Origin: Flavobacterium faecale
GTDB taxonomy: Bacteria > Bacteroidota > Bacteroidia > Flavobacteriales > Flavobacteriaceae
Length of the DNA: 64,000 bases
NCBI RefSeq assembly: GCF_003076455.1
Contig: NZ_CP020918.1
Location: 2,702,001-2,766,000 of the forward strand
Direction of reading: 5' to 3'
Shown here: in pieces, positions 28,160-36,497 of the stretch
Numbering within the stretch: position 1 is the first letter of the stretch
Layout: each line of letters starts with the position of its first letter
Program-made: the position numbers and the translations under genes
Notes under the pieces: model-generated
Told to the model about the DNA's origin: nothing
Seen by the model: the letters and a program-made list of their open reading frames with translations, nothing else
The model's database searches: none

Positions 28160-29527
28160 CTAGTCTTGGTTTTGCAATACCAATAATTTACTCGGGTATT
28201 TTTGGGCAAAGGCAGCGATAACTTGTACCGTATAATAACTTGATGGATAACGTGTGAGTTGTTCTTTCATTTCATCTGCTTCAGTGATCGGAATATCATT
28301 GGTTAAATATCCCATACCATAAAAGTGACCTTTTTCAACCCAAACGCAACTGTATTCTTCTTCAGTACGACCTTTGTCGATAAGGGCAAAAGTAGCTCTG
28401 TTGTTAAGATAAAAGTCCAAGGCTTCGGTAATTTTTTGGTTGTGCTGGGTCATCTCGGGTAAGTCTGTGGTGGAGGTAGCAAACGGACTTTCGCCCATTC
28501 CATACTTGCAGAATCGGTGATCGATTTCAAATTTCTCTGCCAGTTCTCGCAATTTGGTAATGCCGTCATGTAGGGAATTGAAAGTCTCCAAACAATTTTG
28601 ATTTTTACTAAGTTTCCCAACGGCTAAGTAACGGTAACCATTTCTTGCTTCATATTCCAACAAACCATATTTGGCTTCAAATCGTTTTAAGGCTTTGTTG
28701 TGTATCGGCCATAATTTTTTGATTTCGCTAGCCTCCAATAACAATGCAATCAATTCGGTAGCGCAAATTTCAAACGAAATGGCGTGTATGTCTCTTAAAA
28801 AATTTTGTCTTTGGGGTGTTATTTTATGACCGGTAAAGTGCGAAGCTACTCTTTTTTTGAGATTTACTGCTTTTCCAACATAGACTACTTTACGTAATTT
28901 ATTGTAAAAATAATAGATACCTGGCTTTTCGGGTAATTGCTCAAAATCTTCAGGCGGAAGGTTTGGAGGTAAACGCTGATCGGGTGCCGTTTTTTTTATC
29001 ATTTTCGAAATTTCGCCTTCAGTATCCCATTCAAGTAATCGAGAAAATAAAATAGCAGTGGCATCGGCATCTCCTCCTGCACGGTGGCGATTGTCAAGAT
29101 TGATGTCTAATGAATCACAAAGGCGACCTAAACTATAAGAAAGAAGCCCTGGTCTTATTTTTCTAGACGCTCGTACGGTACACAGTTTTTTGGCAGTCCA
29201 TTTTAGTCCTGATTTTTCTAACTCATGGCGCACGAACGAATAATCAAAGTTGACATTGTGTGCCACAAAAACGCGATCGGTCAGCATGTCCAACACTTTA
29301 TTCGAAATAAAATCAAATACAGGTGCCTTCGCGACCATTTCGTTTGTGATTCCGGTTAAGGCAAATATGGCGGGCGGAATTTCTTTTTCGGGATTTACTA
29401 AGGATTCCCATCGGTCGATAACTTTTTCACCATCGTGTATGATAATAGCGATCTCGGTAATGCGACTGTGTGTAGCATTTCCTCCAGTGGTCTCAATATC
29501 TACAATGGCGTATTCTTGCTTTTTCAT
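28160..29527 (-). CDS. DEDDh exonuclease fused to a GIY-YIG nuclease domain
   Basis: This 455-residue two-nuclease fusion has an N-terminal DnaQ-like 3'-5' exonuclease (about 5-170). Its metal ligands are in VDIETTGG (D10, E12), VAHNVNFDYSFV and HRAGGDADAT. After a linker comes a UvrC/Cho-type GIY-YIG domain (about 200-285) with PGIYYFYN and VVYVGKAVNLKKRVASHF. The last 170 residues are not a UvrC UVR or HhH domain and I do not recognise them. Proteins of this architecture are widespread in Bacteroidota and Actinobacteria and are annotated as exonuclease/Cho-like repair proteins. A role in DNA repair is inferred from the domains. It is transcribed alone on the minus strand. Confidence 0.88.
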   Translation of the reverse strand: MKKQEYAIVDIETTGGNATHSRITEIAIIIHDGEKVIDRWESLVNPEKEIPPAIFALTGITNEMVAKAPVFDFISNKVLDMLTDRVFVAHNVNFDYSFVRHELEKSGLKWTAKKLCTVRASRKIRPGLLSYSLGRLCDSLDINLDNRHRAGGDADATAILFSRLLEWDTEGEISKMIKKTAPDQRLPPNLPPEDFEQLPEKPGIYYFYNKLRKVVYVGKAVNLKKRVASHFTGHKITPQRQNFLRDIHAISFEICATELIALLLEASEIKKLWPIHNKALKRFEAKYGLLEYEARNGYRYLAVGKLSKNQNCLETFNSLHDGITKLRELAEKFEIDHRFCKYGMGESPFATSTTDLPEMTQHNQKITEALDFYLNNRATFALIDKGRTEEEYSCVWVEKGHFYGMGYLTNDIPITEADEMKEQLTRYPSSYYTVQVIAAFAQKYPSKLLVLQNQD

Positions 29528-29848
29528 TGGAATTTAAATAGTGTTGAGGCGAGATAGTGTATAGTATTTCGCTTCTGTTTTTTTACCAGAGATAATTCAG
29601 ATTAGAAGAATTTTATCTATGGAAATTAATTTGATCAATGGTCATTTTGATTTTTGACTATCGGTTTTTGGTCTTGTAATCAGGAGGCACATGCACCTCA
29701 AGCAGTGTTATCCAGCATAGCATAAATTGATTTGCCGAAATCCTCTACTATATTTTTGAAGTATGCAAAGTGGACATTTTATGGTTTATTATGCTTAATT
29801 GGGGTGTAACAACTTGATTTAAATAAATTCACGAGGCTATATAAAAAG
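29528..29848. other. Gene-free stretch of about 320 bp
   Basis: AT-rich, with stops in all frames and no clear hairpin. It includes a short palindrome AGGAGGCACATGCACCTC near 29690. I see no gene or RNA. Confidence 0.4.
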
Positions 29849-30625
29849 CTATGTTGATAATCCAATGTTCTTTTTTACCTCTAAAATATCCTTTTTGAGT
29901 TCGACAAACATGTTCTTGATGGTGGTACTTTCTAGCTCTTCTGTTTTTTTGTCAGAACGTGCGATGCTACATTGGTACTCCCAAATTTCCAAAATATCAG
30001 ATGCTTTGACCTCATACGGTGGATAGAAATAATTGTCTGAGGAAACCGTCAATGTATTTTGTTTGTTTGTGTTCAATCGCTTGTACACCATTCCTTCTGT
30101 TCGGGTGATGATGATGTAGGTTCTTCCACCTAATATTTCGCCCAATTGCTCTACATAGCGGCCCACAATGATATCGCCATTTTGGTGCGGTGGCATTGAA
30201 TCACCTTCCACCGGAAAACCACGGTATTTACCCACGCCCAAAAACGGTAGCGAGATTTGCTGCAATTGCTCAATGTATTCGGGATCGGCATAGCCGTTAA
30301 GGTAACCCGCTTTTACTTTTTGTGTAACGACTTCGATACAGTTTTCGCCCATTTGATCCACTTGAATGGGTAGGACCAAGCGGTTGTTTTCGAGTTTAAG
30401 CAATTCATTGACATCAATTTTCCGAATATCAACAGACAGTAATAAGTCGATACTCATTTGATAATACTGAGCGATTTTCTTCAGAATTTCATACGGAGCT
30501 TCTGAGGTTCCATCTTCGTATTTTACATAGCGCCCCCTTGTAATCATAAGGCTTGTAGCTACTTTTTCTTGCGAGATATTGTGTCTCACTCGCAAGGCTC
30601 TAATATTATCTGAAAATAAGGACAT
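29849..30625 (-). CDS. XRE-family repressor with LexA-like S24 peptidase domain
   Basis: This 258-residue regulator has an N-terminal helix-turn-helix of the Cro/CI type (about 5-62: ISQEKVATSLMITRGRYVKYEDGTS). The C-terminal S24 domain has the Ala106-Gly107 self-cleavage site (KAGY), nucleophile Ser143 (EGDSM) and Lys182 (GMVYKRL). These are the complete set needed for RecA-stimulated autocleavage. A coiled tail of about 40 residues follows. It resembles lambda CI and other S24 regulators more than LexA, whose winged helix is absent. It may control a damage response or a mobile element, though no phage genes are nearby. It probably regulates itself: a palindrome overlaps its -7 element 16 bp upstream. 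Confidence 0.85.
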   Translation of the reverse strand: MSLFSDNIRALRVRHNISQEKVATSLMITRGRYVKYEDGTSEAPYEILKKIAQYYQMSIDLLLSVDIRKIDVNELLKLENNRLVLPIQVDQMGENCIEVVTQKVKAGYLNGYADPEYIEQLQQISLPFLGVGKYRGFPVEGDSMPPHQNGDIIVGRYVEQLGEILGGRTYIIITRTEGMVYKRLNTNKQNTLTVSSDNYFYPPYEVKASDILEIWEYQCSIARSDKKTEELESTTIKNMFVELKKDILEVKKNIGLST

Positions 30626-30640
30626 AACGGCTTTGTTATA

Positions 30641-30659
30641 ATTTGTAACAACAAATATA
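30641..30659 (-). promoter_or_regulatory. -7 element overlapped by palindrome, upstream of XRE-S24 gene
   Basis: ATTTGT-AACA-ACAAAT (30641-30656) is an inverted repeat of 6-bp arms. The minus-strand -7 hexamer TATATTTG (complement of 30652-30659) overlaps its right arm. Binding there would block transcription, fitting autoregulation. No clear -33 is present. Confidence 0.5.
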
Positions 30660-31123
30660 GTAAAAAATGTTCTAATCTGTGTTAAAATTTTTAATGGATA
30701 TTATTTTTAGCATGAAGATACAGAGAGGTTTACAATTGGAGCCAAAGTTAATTTAGCACAACCGCTCAAAGATGCTAGGTTTTTGGGGTGGTGGCTAGGT
30801 TTTGCGTTACGCTAGAAAATGTTTCATCGCAAATCAATTCAAAATGATCATTGAAGTTATCGGATGGTTAAGTAGGGTAGAAGTATTTTTTATGATTGAT
30901 TCTCATACTTCTGCCAAATTTGTTGCTTAATAATTGGCCTTTCGAAAATAAAAGTAGGGCCTATATATTTTTAAAAACAGATCGTTACGAAGTTTGTTTT
31001 TTTTCGAAAAGGAAACTGTTTTACGATTGCGTTAAGGTCGGTTGCAAATGATTTTTGGAACGGGTAATCACTGTACTTTTGACCCGAAAAAATAAAAGAA
31101 AGTAACACGTAAAGAATTAAATT
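30660..31123. other. Divergent intergenic stretch before small exported protein gene
   Basis: About 460 bp without a gene. Near the right end TACTTTTG (31074-31081) matches the -7 consensus for the plus-strand gene at 31124. The nearest TTG (31055-31057) is only 16 bp away. Confidence 0.45.
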
Positions 31124-31462
31124 ATGAAAAAAGTAACCTTATCTCTTGTAGTTGTTTTATTGATGTGTACGGCATTTGTATCTGCAAGTTCAATGAAGCC
31201 GAAAAAAACGTACAGCAAAATATATAGCGAGTTAGCAACGCTATTGCAACCAAAATCGTATTACAACCAACTCGATGAAGCGACAGTGGTCAAAGTACGG
31301 TTTAGAATCAATGCAAGCAATGAAATTGTAGTGCTAGAAACCAATACAGACAATGACGAACTGAATGCTTTTATTATGGAAAGTTTGAATTATAAACGAT
31401 TAAGCACAAATGAATTATCAAATGATACAGATTATATATTTGATATCAGCTTTCAGTCGTAA
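31124..31462 (+). CDS. Small exported protein, hypothetical
   Basis: This 112-residue protein has a signal peptide (about 1-22, cleaving near VSASS). The mature part is about 90 residues. Its segment VKVRFRINASNEIVVLETNTDNDELNAFIMESLNYKRL resembles, weakly, the strand-helix-strand layout of TonB C-terminal-like domains (reading it in parts: VKVRFRIN, then a loop, then a helix and YKRL). It is common as a small secreted protein in flavobacteria in my recollection, but I can name no function. It is monocistronic, with a promoter-like element upstream and a terminator 30 bp downstream. Confidence 0.6.
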   Translation: MKKVTLSLVVVLLMCTAFVSASSMKPKKTYSKIYSELATLLQPKSYYNQLDEATVVKVRFRINASNEIVVLETNTDNDELNAFIMESLNYKRLSTNELSNDTDYIFDISFQS

Positions 31463-31483
31463 ACTGAAATTTGTCCTTTAATC

Positions 31484-31525
31484 AAAAAAAATCCTAAGCT
31501 GTAGTAGTACTGCTTAGGATTTTTT
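31484..31525. terminator. Bidirectional terminator
   Basis: Nine-bp stem ATCCTAAGC/GCTTAGGAT with an A tract before it and a T tract after. It lies between convergent genes at 31124 and 31531. Confidence 0.92.
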
Positions 31526-31530
31526 GGTTT

Positions 31531-32193
31531 CTAAATAAATTTTATGTCGTTTAGATTTGCAACTATAGTCGTGGGTTGTATTTCCCACGGATCAAAAATA
31601 CTTCCGTCTGTGCGTTGAACCCAAATGGTATTCAATCCGAAATAAGAGGCCCCAGTGATATCAAATGGATTGCTCGAAATCAACCAAGTATTTTCTATTT
31701 TTGATGCTGCCTCGGTGAGCAGGTGTGCATACACGACCGGACTAGGTTTGAACGATTGAACATCTTCAACGCTAACTACTTTGTCAAAAAGCTGTAGAAT
31801 GTTTGCATTGGTTAGCAACTCAGTCAGCGCCCCTTTCGAACCATTTGAAAAAGCGATCAATTGACAATTTTCTTGTTTCAATCTTTGCAAAGTGGTTACT
31901 ACGTCGCTAAAAACGGGTAGCTTTTTATACTCTTCAAGCAAAGTCTTCTTTTGATCTGCAGTTAATGGTGTTTTGTGTTTTAAACAAGCGTAGTCCAAAG
32001 CATTTGATGTGCAAACTGAAAAATCAACGTACGAATTCATTAAGCCACGCCTAAACGAGTACTCCAATTGCTTGTTTCGCCAAGTTTCCATCACAACATT
32101 TGCCTGTTCTTTTAGGTATGTTTGCAAGGTGGTCAAGACGTCTTCGGTATCGATCAAGGTGCCATAAATATCAAACGCGATTGTTTTTTGCAT
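31531..32193 (-). CDS. HAD-superfamily hydrolase, 2-haloacid dehalogenase type
   Basis: This 220-residue cytoplasmic enzyme has the nucleophile motif FDIYGTLID (D8), motif II LIAFSNGS, the Lys in SFKPSPVVYAH and the motif III region ISSNPFDITGASYFGLNTIWVQR. The ASYFGLNTIWVQR segment and cap layout match L-2-haloacid dehalogenases. Asp8 would be the nucleophile. It hydrolyses a halo-acid or a phospho compound; family members often act on other substrates, so dehalogenation is not assured. It is the third gene of the TetR-AhpD-like-HAD set, 64 bp after the AhpD-like gene. Confidence 0.82.
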   Translation of the reverse strand: MQKTIAFDIYGTLIDTEDVLTTLQTYLKEQANVVMETWRNKQLEYSFRRGLMNSYVDFSVCTSNALDYACLKHKTPLTADQKKTLLEEYKKLPVFSDVVTTLQRLKQENCQLIAFSNGSKGALTELLTNANILQLFDKVVSVEDVQSFKPSPVVYAHLLTEAASKIENTWLISSNPFDITGASYFGLNTIWVQRTDGSIFDPWEIQPTTIVANLNDIKFI

Positions 32194-32257
32194 CGTTCTT
32201 ATTTTTAGATTAAAAAAGACAAGATGCCGTAGTATCTTGCCTTTTCAGGGTATATGA

Positions 32258-32806
32258 TTATTTTTTCCAAGCAAATTGTGCAAATGCAGGATCAACTGGA
32301 GTAGCTGCTACGTGGTTTACATAGTTACTAATTACTTTTTGAGACAATCCCAAAATTACTTCCAAAACATGTTTTTGCTCGTATCCTGCAGCATAAAATG
32401 CGTCAAGATCTGCTGTAGATACATAGCCACGGTCTCTTACCATTGCAAGTGTAAATACGTGTAATGCTTGTAATTTATCATTTGGCATAGCTGTTCTGTT
32501 ACGCAATGCGTCAGTGATGGCAGCGTCTACCTTCATGCTGTGTGCAATCCCTGTATGTGCAGGTACGCAATAGTGACATTCGTGCTCAACATTGATCGTT
32601 TGCCATACAACCGTTAATTCGTCATTATTGAAAGATGAATTTACAAATAATTCGTGTAAAACTTGGTATCCTTCTAATATACTAGGTGATTCAGCCAAAA
32701 CTCCGTGTAGGTTAGGAACCATTCCGTATGCTTTTAATGATTTTTCTAGTAATGCTTTACTTTTTTCTGGTGCAGACTCGATCGTGTGAATTTTTAATGT
32801 ACTCAT
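32258..32806 (-). CDS. Carboxymuconolactone decarboxylase / AhpD-like protein
   Basis: This 182-residue all-helical protein has the AhpD-type redox motif EHECHYCVPAH (Glu75, Cys77, Cys80, His84), which in AhpD and relatives acts as a peroxidase reductant. The N-terminal LLEKSLKAYGMVPNLHGVLAESP is the standard opening of the family. It probably has alkyl-hydroperoxidase or thiol-disulfide activity in the cytoplasm. It lies between the TetR regulator gene and the HAD gene. A palindrome CTAAGC-N4-GCTTAG sits 34 bp upstream and is shared with the TetR gene promoter, so it is likely the main target of that regulator. Confidence 0.88.
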   Translation of the reverse strand: MSTLKIHTIESAPEKSKALLEKSLKAYGMVPNLHGVLAESPSILEGYQVLHELFVNSSFNNDELTVVWQTINVEHECHYCVPAHTGIAHSMKVDAAITDALRNRTAMPNDKLQALHVFTLAMVRDRGYVSTADLDAFYAAGYEQKHVLEVILGLSQKVISNYVNHVAATPVDPAFAQFAWKK

Positions 32807-32839
32807 AATTATTGTTTTAATATTAATTTATTTATATAG

Positions 32840-32855
32840 CTAAGCATTCGCTTAG
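32840..32855 (-). promoter_or_regulatory. Putative TetR operator upstream of the AhpD-like gene
   Basis: Perfect palindrome CTAAGC-ATTC-GCTTAG. It lies 34 bp before the start codon. A near-copy is at 33463-33478 in front of the TetR gene. Confidence 0.62.
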
Positions 32856-32874
32856 TTTTAGATTAAAAAAAAGG

Positions 32875-33438
32875 TTACAGATTCGTAAAAATCGTTTCAA
32901 TGTAATCTTCTAATTGTTTTTCGTTCATCATTTTGCTAGACATTGACAAGCCCAACATGCAGCCGCCAAGATAGTTTGCTTGTTTCTCAATCATTTCAGG
33001 ACTTTTATTAGCCTCTTGTGCTAAGTTTTTCTGAAATAAATCAATCACAAAACCAAAAAATAATAGTAATTCTTTTCGAATAACATCCTCTGGTTTATCA
33101 GCAATTTCATTGACTGTGTTGGTTACCAAACAGCCTTTGCGTAGTGTTCCTTCTTTCGAAAAAGGTAGAAAAGCATAAAAATAATCCTTTATACCTTGAA
33201 TACCGTTGTTAGATTGTTCCAGAACATCAGTAATGGTTCTAATTTGCTTTTTGTAGGCTTTCAGACTTTCTAAAAAAACACCTTCTTTGTTTCCAAAACT
33301 AGCGTAAATTGAGAACTGATTGATACCCATTTCTTGCTCCAACATACGCACAGAAGTATTTTCGTAGCCATTGCGCCAAAATAGCGACATTGCTTTTTCG
33401 ATTACTTCTTCTTCAATATATTGTTTCTTTCTAGCCAT
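32875..33438 (-). CDS. TetR/AcrR-family transcriptional repressor
   Basis: This 187-residue regulator has an N-terminal helix-turn-helix (about 8-55: VIEKAMSLFWRNGYENTSVRMLEQEMGINQFSIYASFGNKEGVFLESL, read in parts) with the TetR landmarks NGYENTSV and SIYASFGNKEGVF. The C-terminal helical ligand domain has a Cys in RKGCLVTN, as in the TetR_C_16/YxaF-like group. It precedes the AhpD-like and HAD genes, so it probably represses that set in response to a small electrophile or lipid. Two matching CTAAGC-N4-GCTT(A/T)G palindromes, one in each promoter, support autorepression and repression of the cluster. Confidence 0.86.
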   Translation of the reverse strand: MARKKQYIEEEVIEKAMSLFWRNGYENTSVRMLEQEMGINQFSIYASFGNKEGVFLESLKAYKKQIRTITDVLEQSNNGIQGIKDYFYAFLPFSKEGTLRKGCLVTNTVNEIADKPEDVIRKELLLFFGFVIDLFQKNLAQEANKSPEMIEKQANYLGGCMLGLSMSSKMMNEKQLEDYIETIFTNL

Positions 33439-33457
33439 CTATTTCTTAACTACGGTA

Positions 33458-33478
33458 CAAAGCTAAGCAAGTGCTTTG
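33458..33478 (-). promoter_or_regulatory. -7 element and operator of the TetR gene
   Basis: The minus-strand -7 TAGCTTTG (complement of 33458-33465) overlaps CTAAGC-AAGT-GCTTTG (33463-33478). The latter differs from the palindrome at 32840-32855 at one arm position, apart from the spacer. This layout suits autorepression. Confidence 0.58.
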
Positions 33479-33687
33479 AAATAGAAAAATATTTTGGATA
33501 AGATTAACATTTTTCTTTTTGGTATCGAATGCATTGCTGCAGACAATATTCTTTCTAGTCTTTTATCGAAGGCTCGTTTTTCTTAGCTAGCATAAGAGTA
33601 GCATCTTTAAATATAACTTTAAAATAAAATTGTATAACTATAAGTTGAAGTGTCGAAATACCTTTATTTTTTTTAAACCAAACCATT

Positions 33688-35475
33688 ATGACACTAGCCA
33701 TAGCCATCGTTATAGGTGTTTTGCTAATTGCATTCGCCTTGTTTATTACCGAAAAGTTTACCGTTGATAAAACAGCATTTTTTATCTTGACGAGTTTGCT
33801 GGTGTTCGGAATCGTGACTCCCGAAGAAGCCGTTTCTGGATTTTCAGACAATGCGGTATTGACCATTCTATGTTTGATGATTATTGCCATCGGACTCGAA
33901 AAAAATGGCGTAGTCTCCTGGATGGTCCAAAAAATTATTCCGATTGTAAAATTACCTGTTTGGGTTTTTCTACCGCTTTTAATGATTACCGTTGGGTTTT
34001 TATCCTCATTTGTAGCCACAACTGCTGTTGTAATTGTATTTATTAAATTGGTAAACGAATTGGACAAATTGGGCAAGATTGATCGAGCTAGGGTATTGCT
34101 TCCTATTTCGTTTGCCGGAATTTTGGGTGGTAGTTGTACTTTGATGGGAACAAGTACCAACTTAATCGTTTCGGATATTTCGAGAAAAAGCGGCCTCGGA
34201 AGGTTTGGTTTTTTCGAATTCTCTGGCGCTGGAATTATTTTCTTACTCATATCTATTCCGATTATTTATTTTCTAGCGCAGTACTTTTTGCCAAAAACAG
34301 CCGCTGTGGAAGAGGATGGTCTTCACAATAAATTTGGCTATATCACCAGTGTGAAGATCAAAGAAGGTTCCAAATTAATTGGTAAAAAGCCGTATGAAAC
34401 AGAGATTTGGCACGAAAATGATATGCGATTGATCAAAATTCAACGAGGAAAACGTCATTTGAAAGGGGATTTAAAGTCCGAAATTTTAGAAGAGAATGAT
34501 ATTTTGTGGCTCGACTTGACGATTGAGGACTTGACGGCACAAACAGAAAGTCTAGGATTGAATATTCTTGGGGTAGATCAAGATTTGATTGAGGAGCATT
34601 TTACCAATGAATATCATGAGGTTATCATTTTACCAAATTCGAGATTTATTAATATGTCTATCGAAAAGTTTAATGCGACCTTGCCCAATAATGTGTATGT
34701 GAAAGGGGTGAGTAGTACGGCCTATGATCGCCATCGTGGGAATTATTTGAATAAGTTCTTTTCGAAAAAATTCATAATTCCTGGTAATCGTGTATTATTG
34801 ACAGGAAGTTTGAGCGAAATAAGAAAAATAGCCAACAATGATAATTTACTATTCGCTAATACAGTGATCACCAATCCGCACATTCCAAAATACAAGAAAA
34901 TTATCTCTTTCTTGGCCATTGTTTTGGTAATAGTACTATCGGCAACCAATACTTTTTCGATATTAAAAAGTTGTTTGTTGGGTGTTGCGCTTTGCTTGTT
35001 TACGGGTTGTATTCAGCTCAAGGATGCGTATGCCGATATCAACTGGCAAGTAATATTTTTGCTTGCGGGCATGATACCGCTCGGAATTGCCATGAAAAAC
35101 ACGGGTACTGATATTTTTATGGCCAATCAGTTGTATTACGTTTTAAAGTCAGTACCGGCTTCGGTCACTATTTCGATCATTTTTGCCTTCACGATGTTAA
35201 TGAGTGGTTTTGTATCCAACAATGCTACGGCGATAATTATTGTACCCATTGTTATTGCGGTGGCAGCCAAATTGGGACTCAATCCCAAACCGCTTTTGTA
35301 TGCCGTAATGTTTGGTGCCAATTTTAGTTTTTATACGCCAATGGGCTACCAAACCAATGCAATTATTTACGGATTAGGAATTTACAAATTCAAACACTTT
35401 TTAATAATCGGTGGGGTTTTGTCACTAGTCTTGTTGGTTTTGGCTTCCTTTTTATTGCCTTACTTATATTTGTAG
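33688..35475 (+). CDS. SLC13/DASS-type anion permease with two RCK_C (TrkA-C) domains
   Basis: This 595-residue inner-membrane carrier of the CitT/ArsB superfamily has N-terminal membrane helices (1-190) with GSCTLMGTSTNLIVSD, the family's substrate-site loop. Two cytoplasmic TrkA-C-like regulatory domains follow (about 205-290: ITSVKIKEGSKLIGKKPYETEIW; about 300-395). C-terminal helices (about 405-595) carry the second repeat, with SGFVSNNATAIIIVPI and FYTPMGYQTNAIIYGLG. The central RCK_C pair is typical of bacterial SLC13-like transporters for sulfate or dicarboxylates. The substrate is not readable; sulfate or a dicarboxylate is likely. It is transcribed alone, with a hairpin after the stop. 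Confidence 0.87.
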   Translation: MTLAIAIVIGVLLIAFALFITEKFTVDKTAFFILTSLLVFGIVTPEEAVSGFSDNAVLTILCLMIIAIGLEKNGVVSWMVQKIIPIVKLPVWVFLPLLMITVGFLSSFVATTAVVIVFIKLVNELDKLGKIDRARVLLPISFAGILGGSCTLMGTSTNLIVSDISRKSGLGRFGFFEFSGAGIIFLLISIPIIYFLAQYFLPKTAAVEEDGLHNKFGYITSVKIKEGSKLIGKKPYETEIWHENDMRLIKIQRGKRHLKGDLKSEILEENDILWLDLTIEDLTAQTESLGLNILGVDQDLIEEHFTNEYHEVIILPNSRFINMSIEKFNATLPNNVYVKGVSSTAYDRHRGNYLNKFFSKKFIIPGNRVLLTGSLSEIRKIANNDNLLFANTVITNPHIPKYKKIISFLAIVLVIVLSATNTFSILKSCLLGVALCLFTGCIQLKDAYADINWQVIFLLAGMIPLGIAMKNTGTDIFMANQLYYVLKSVPASVTISIIFAFTMLMSGFVSNNATAIIIVPIVIAVAAKLGLNPKPLLYAVMFGANFSFYTPMGYQTNAIIYGLGIYKFKHFLIIGGVLSLVLLVLASFLLPYLYL

Positions 35476-35500
35476 AGAATGACACAATTAGTACAACCAA

Positions 35501-35536
35501 AAATCCGGAAATCAATTGATTGTCCAGATTTTCTAT
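35501..35536. terminator. Probable bidirectional terminator
   Basis: Imperfect stem AAATCCGGA/TCCAGATTT (8 of 9 pairs) around a 13-nt loop, followed by a T-rich stretch. It lies between convergent genes. Confidence 0.5.
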
Positions 35537-35567
35537 TTTCATTATTCGATAAAAATAATAGATTCAA

Positions 35568-36365
35568 TTAGTATACAAACTCCATCAAGCCAAAGCGATT
35601 GGGTTGGTGTACATCTTTTGAAATATCATAAATAGGAAATAGAGTAGAGGTGATACGGCGTTCGCCCTCGACTTCATTTCGATCTTGACGAATGGCCAAG
35701 AAAGCCCATTTGTTACCTTTTTGTACCGGCACAATTTCGCCCAAAAATCCAAAAGTAGCTAGTGGGATTTTTATTTCGAGTTGCCAACCCTTATCAATAT
35801 CAGTATTGTTATTTACTGTTCCGTTGTAGTTCACGGCGGTCTCGTAGTCAGGATTAAACGTTTTTAGTGCAAGTTGTTTTTCTTGGTAATAATTATTGAA
35901 ATATATAAAATCGTTAGCTGCTTTGTTGATGTTCAGCTCAATACCAAAATGAGTATTCAAACTATCCGGAACGGGAATGATAAATATTTCGCCACAGTCG
36001 TCAAGAAAAGGTTTTCCATCTCTTTTCGTTTCACGTGCAGTTAGGTATTTATCTTCAAAATCATAGAAGAGGTACAAATTCTCTTTGTCCCAAAGCATTC
36101 TAAAAGTCGTTTTTTGTTTGTCAGTTGGTTTTTCTACCTTATAAATGTAGTCAAATGTCCTGCTTTCGGTTTTTGACCAAATCTCTTCATCCATTTTTCC
36201 ATCAATGGTGATGGCTTCAGAAGTATTTGAAACCTTAAAAATGGGTTGTTCGCCTAAAACTAATTTTTTTTCAGAGTCAGGAGTAGTTTCAGCATCCTTT
36301 TTTTTGTCACATGAAAATGTTACTAGAGCCAAGGAGGCGAGTATGCAAATTGCTATTTTGTTCAT
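35568..36365 (-). CDS. Carbohydrate-binding family 9-like lipoprotein
   Basis: This 265-residue lipoprotein has a signal peptide ending TFSC (acylated Cys19). A linker of about 30 charged residues follows, then one CBM9-like domain (about 45-260) with the typical ITIDGKMDEEIWSKTE opening and the strands RMLWDKENLYLFYDFED and LDDCGEIFI. Similar domains occur in xylanases and in many Bacteroidota surface proteins without a catalytic domain, as here. It probably binds a glycan or another ligand at the cell surface. No polysaccharide-utilisation genes are beside it, and it lies 132 bp downstream of the SDR gene on the same strand. Confidence 0.75.
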   Translation of the reverse strand: MNKIAICILASLALVTFSCDKKKDAETTPDSEKKLVLGEQPIFKVSNTSEAITIDGKMDEEIWSKTESRTFDYIYKVEKPTDKQKTTFRMLWDKENLYLFYDFEDKYLTARETKRDGKPFLDDCGEIFIIPVPDSLNTHFGIELNINKAANDFIYFNNYYQEKQLALKTFNPDYETAVNYNGTVNNNTDIDKGWQLEIKIPLATFGFLGEIVPVQKGNKWAFLAIRQDRNEVEGERRITSTLFPIYDISKDVHQPNRFGLMEFVY

Positions 36366-36497
36366 TTGGAGTAGTTATTGGTTTTTGTAGCTAATATAGT
36401 AAATTATCTTCTTACTTTAGTTGGAGTGTGCGCTATTTATGTGTACAAGCGAGACGCTATTATGGGTGGGTAAAAGTAAATTAACGAAATAGGATTT

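Noticed and set aside
33555..34250. 231-residue minus-strand reading frame
   Set aside because: It runs opposite to the N-terminal third of the SLC13-type permease, whose membrane helices and motifs are clear. The antisense protein has no recognisable family.
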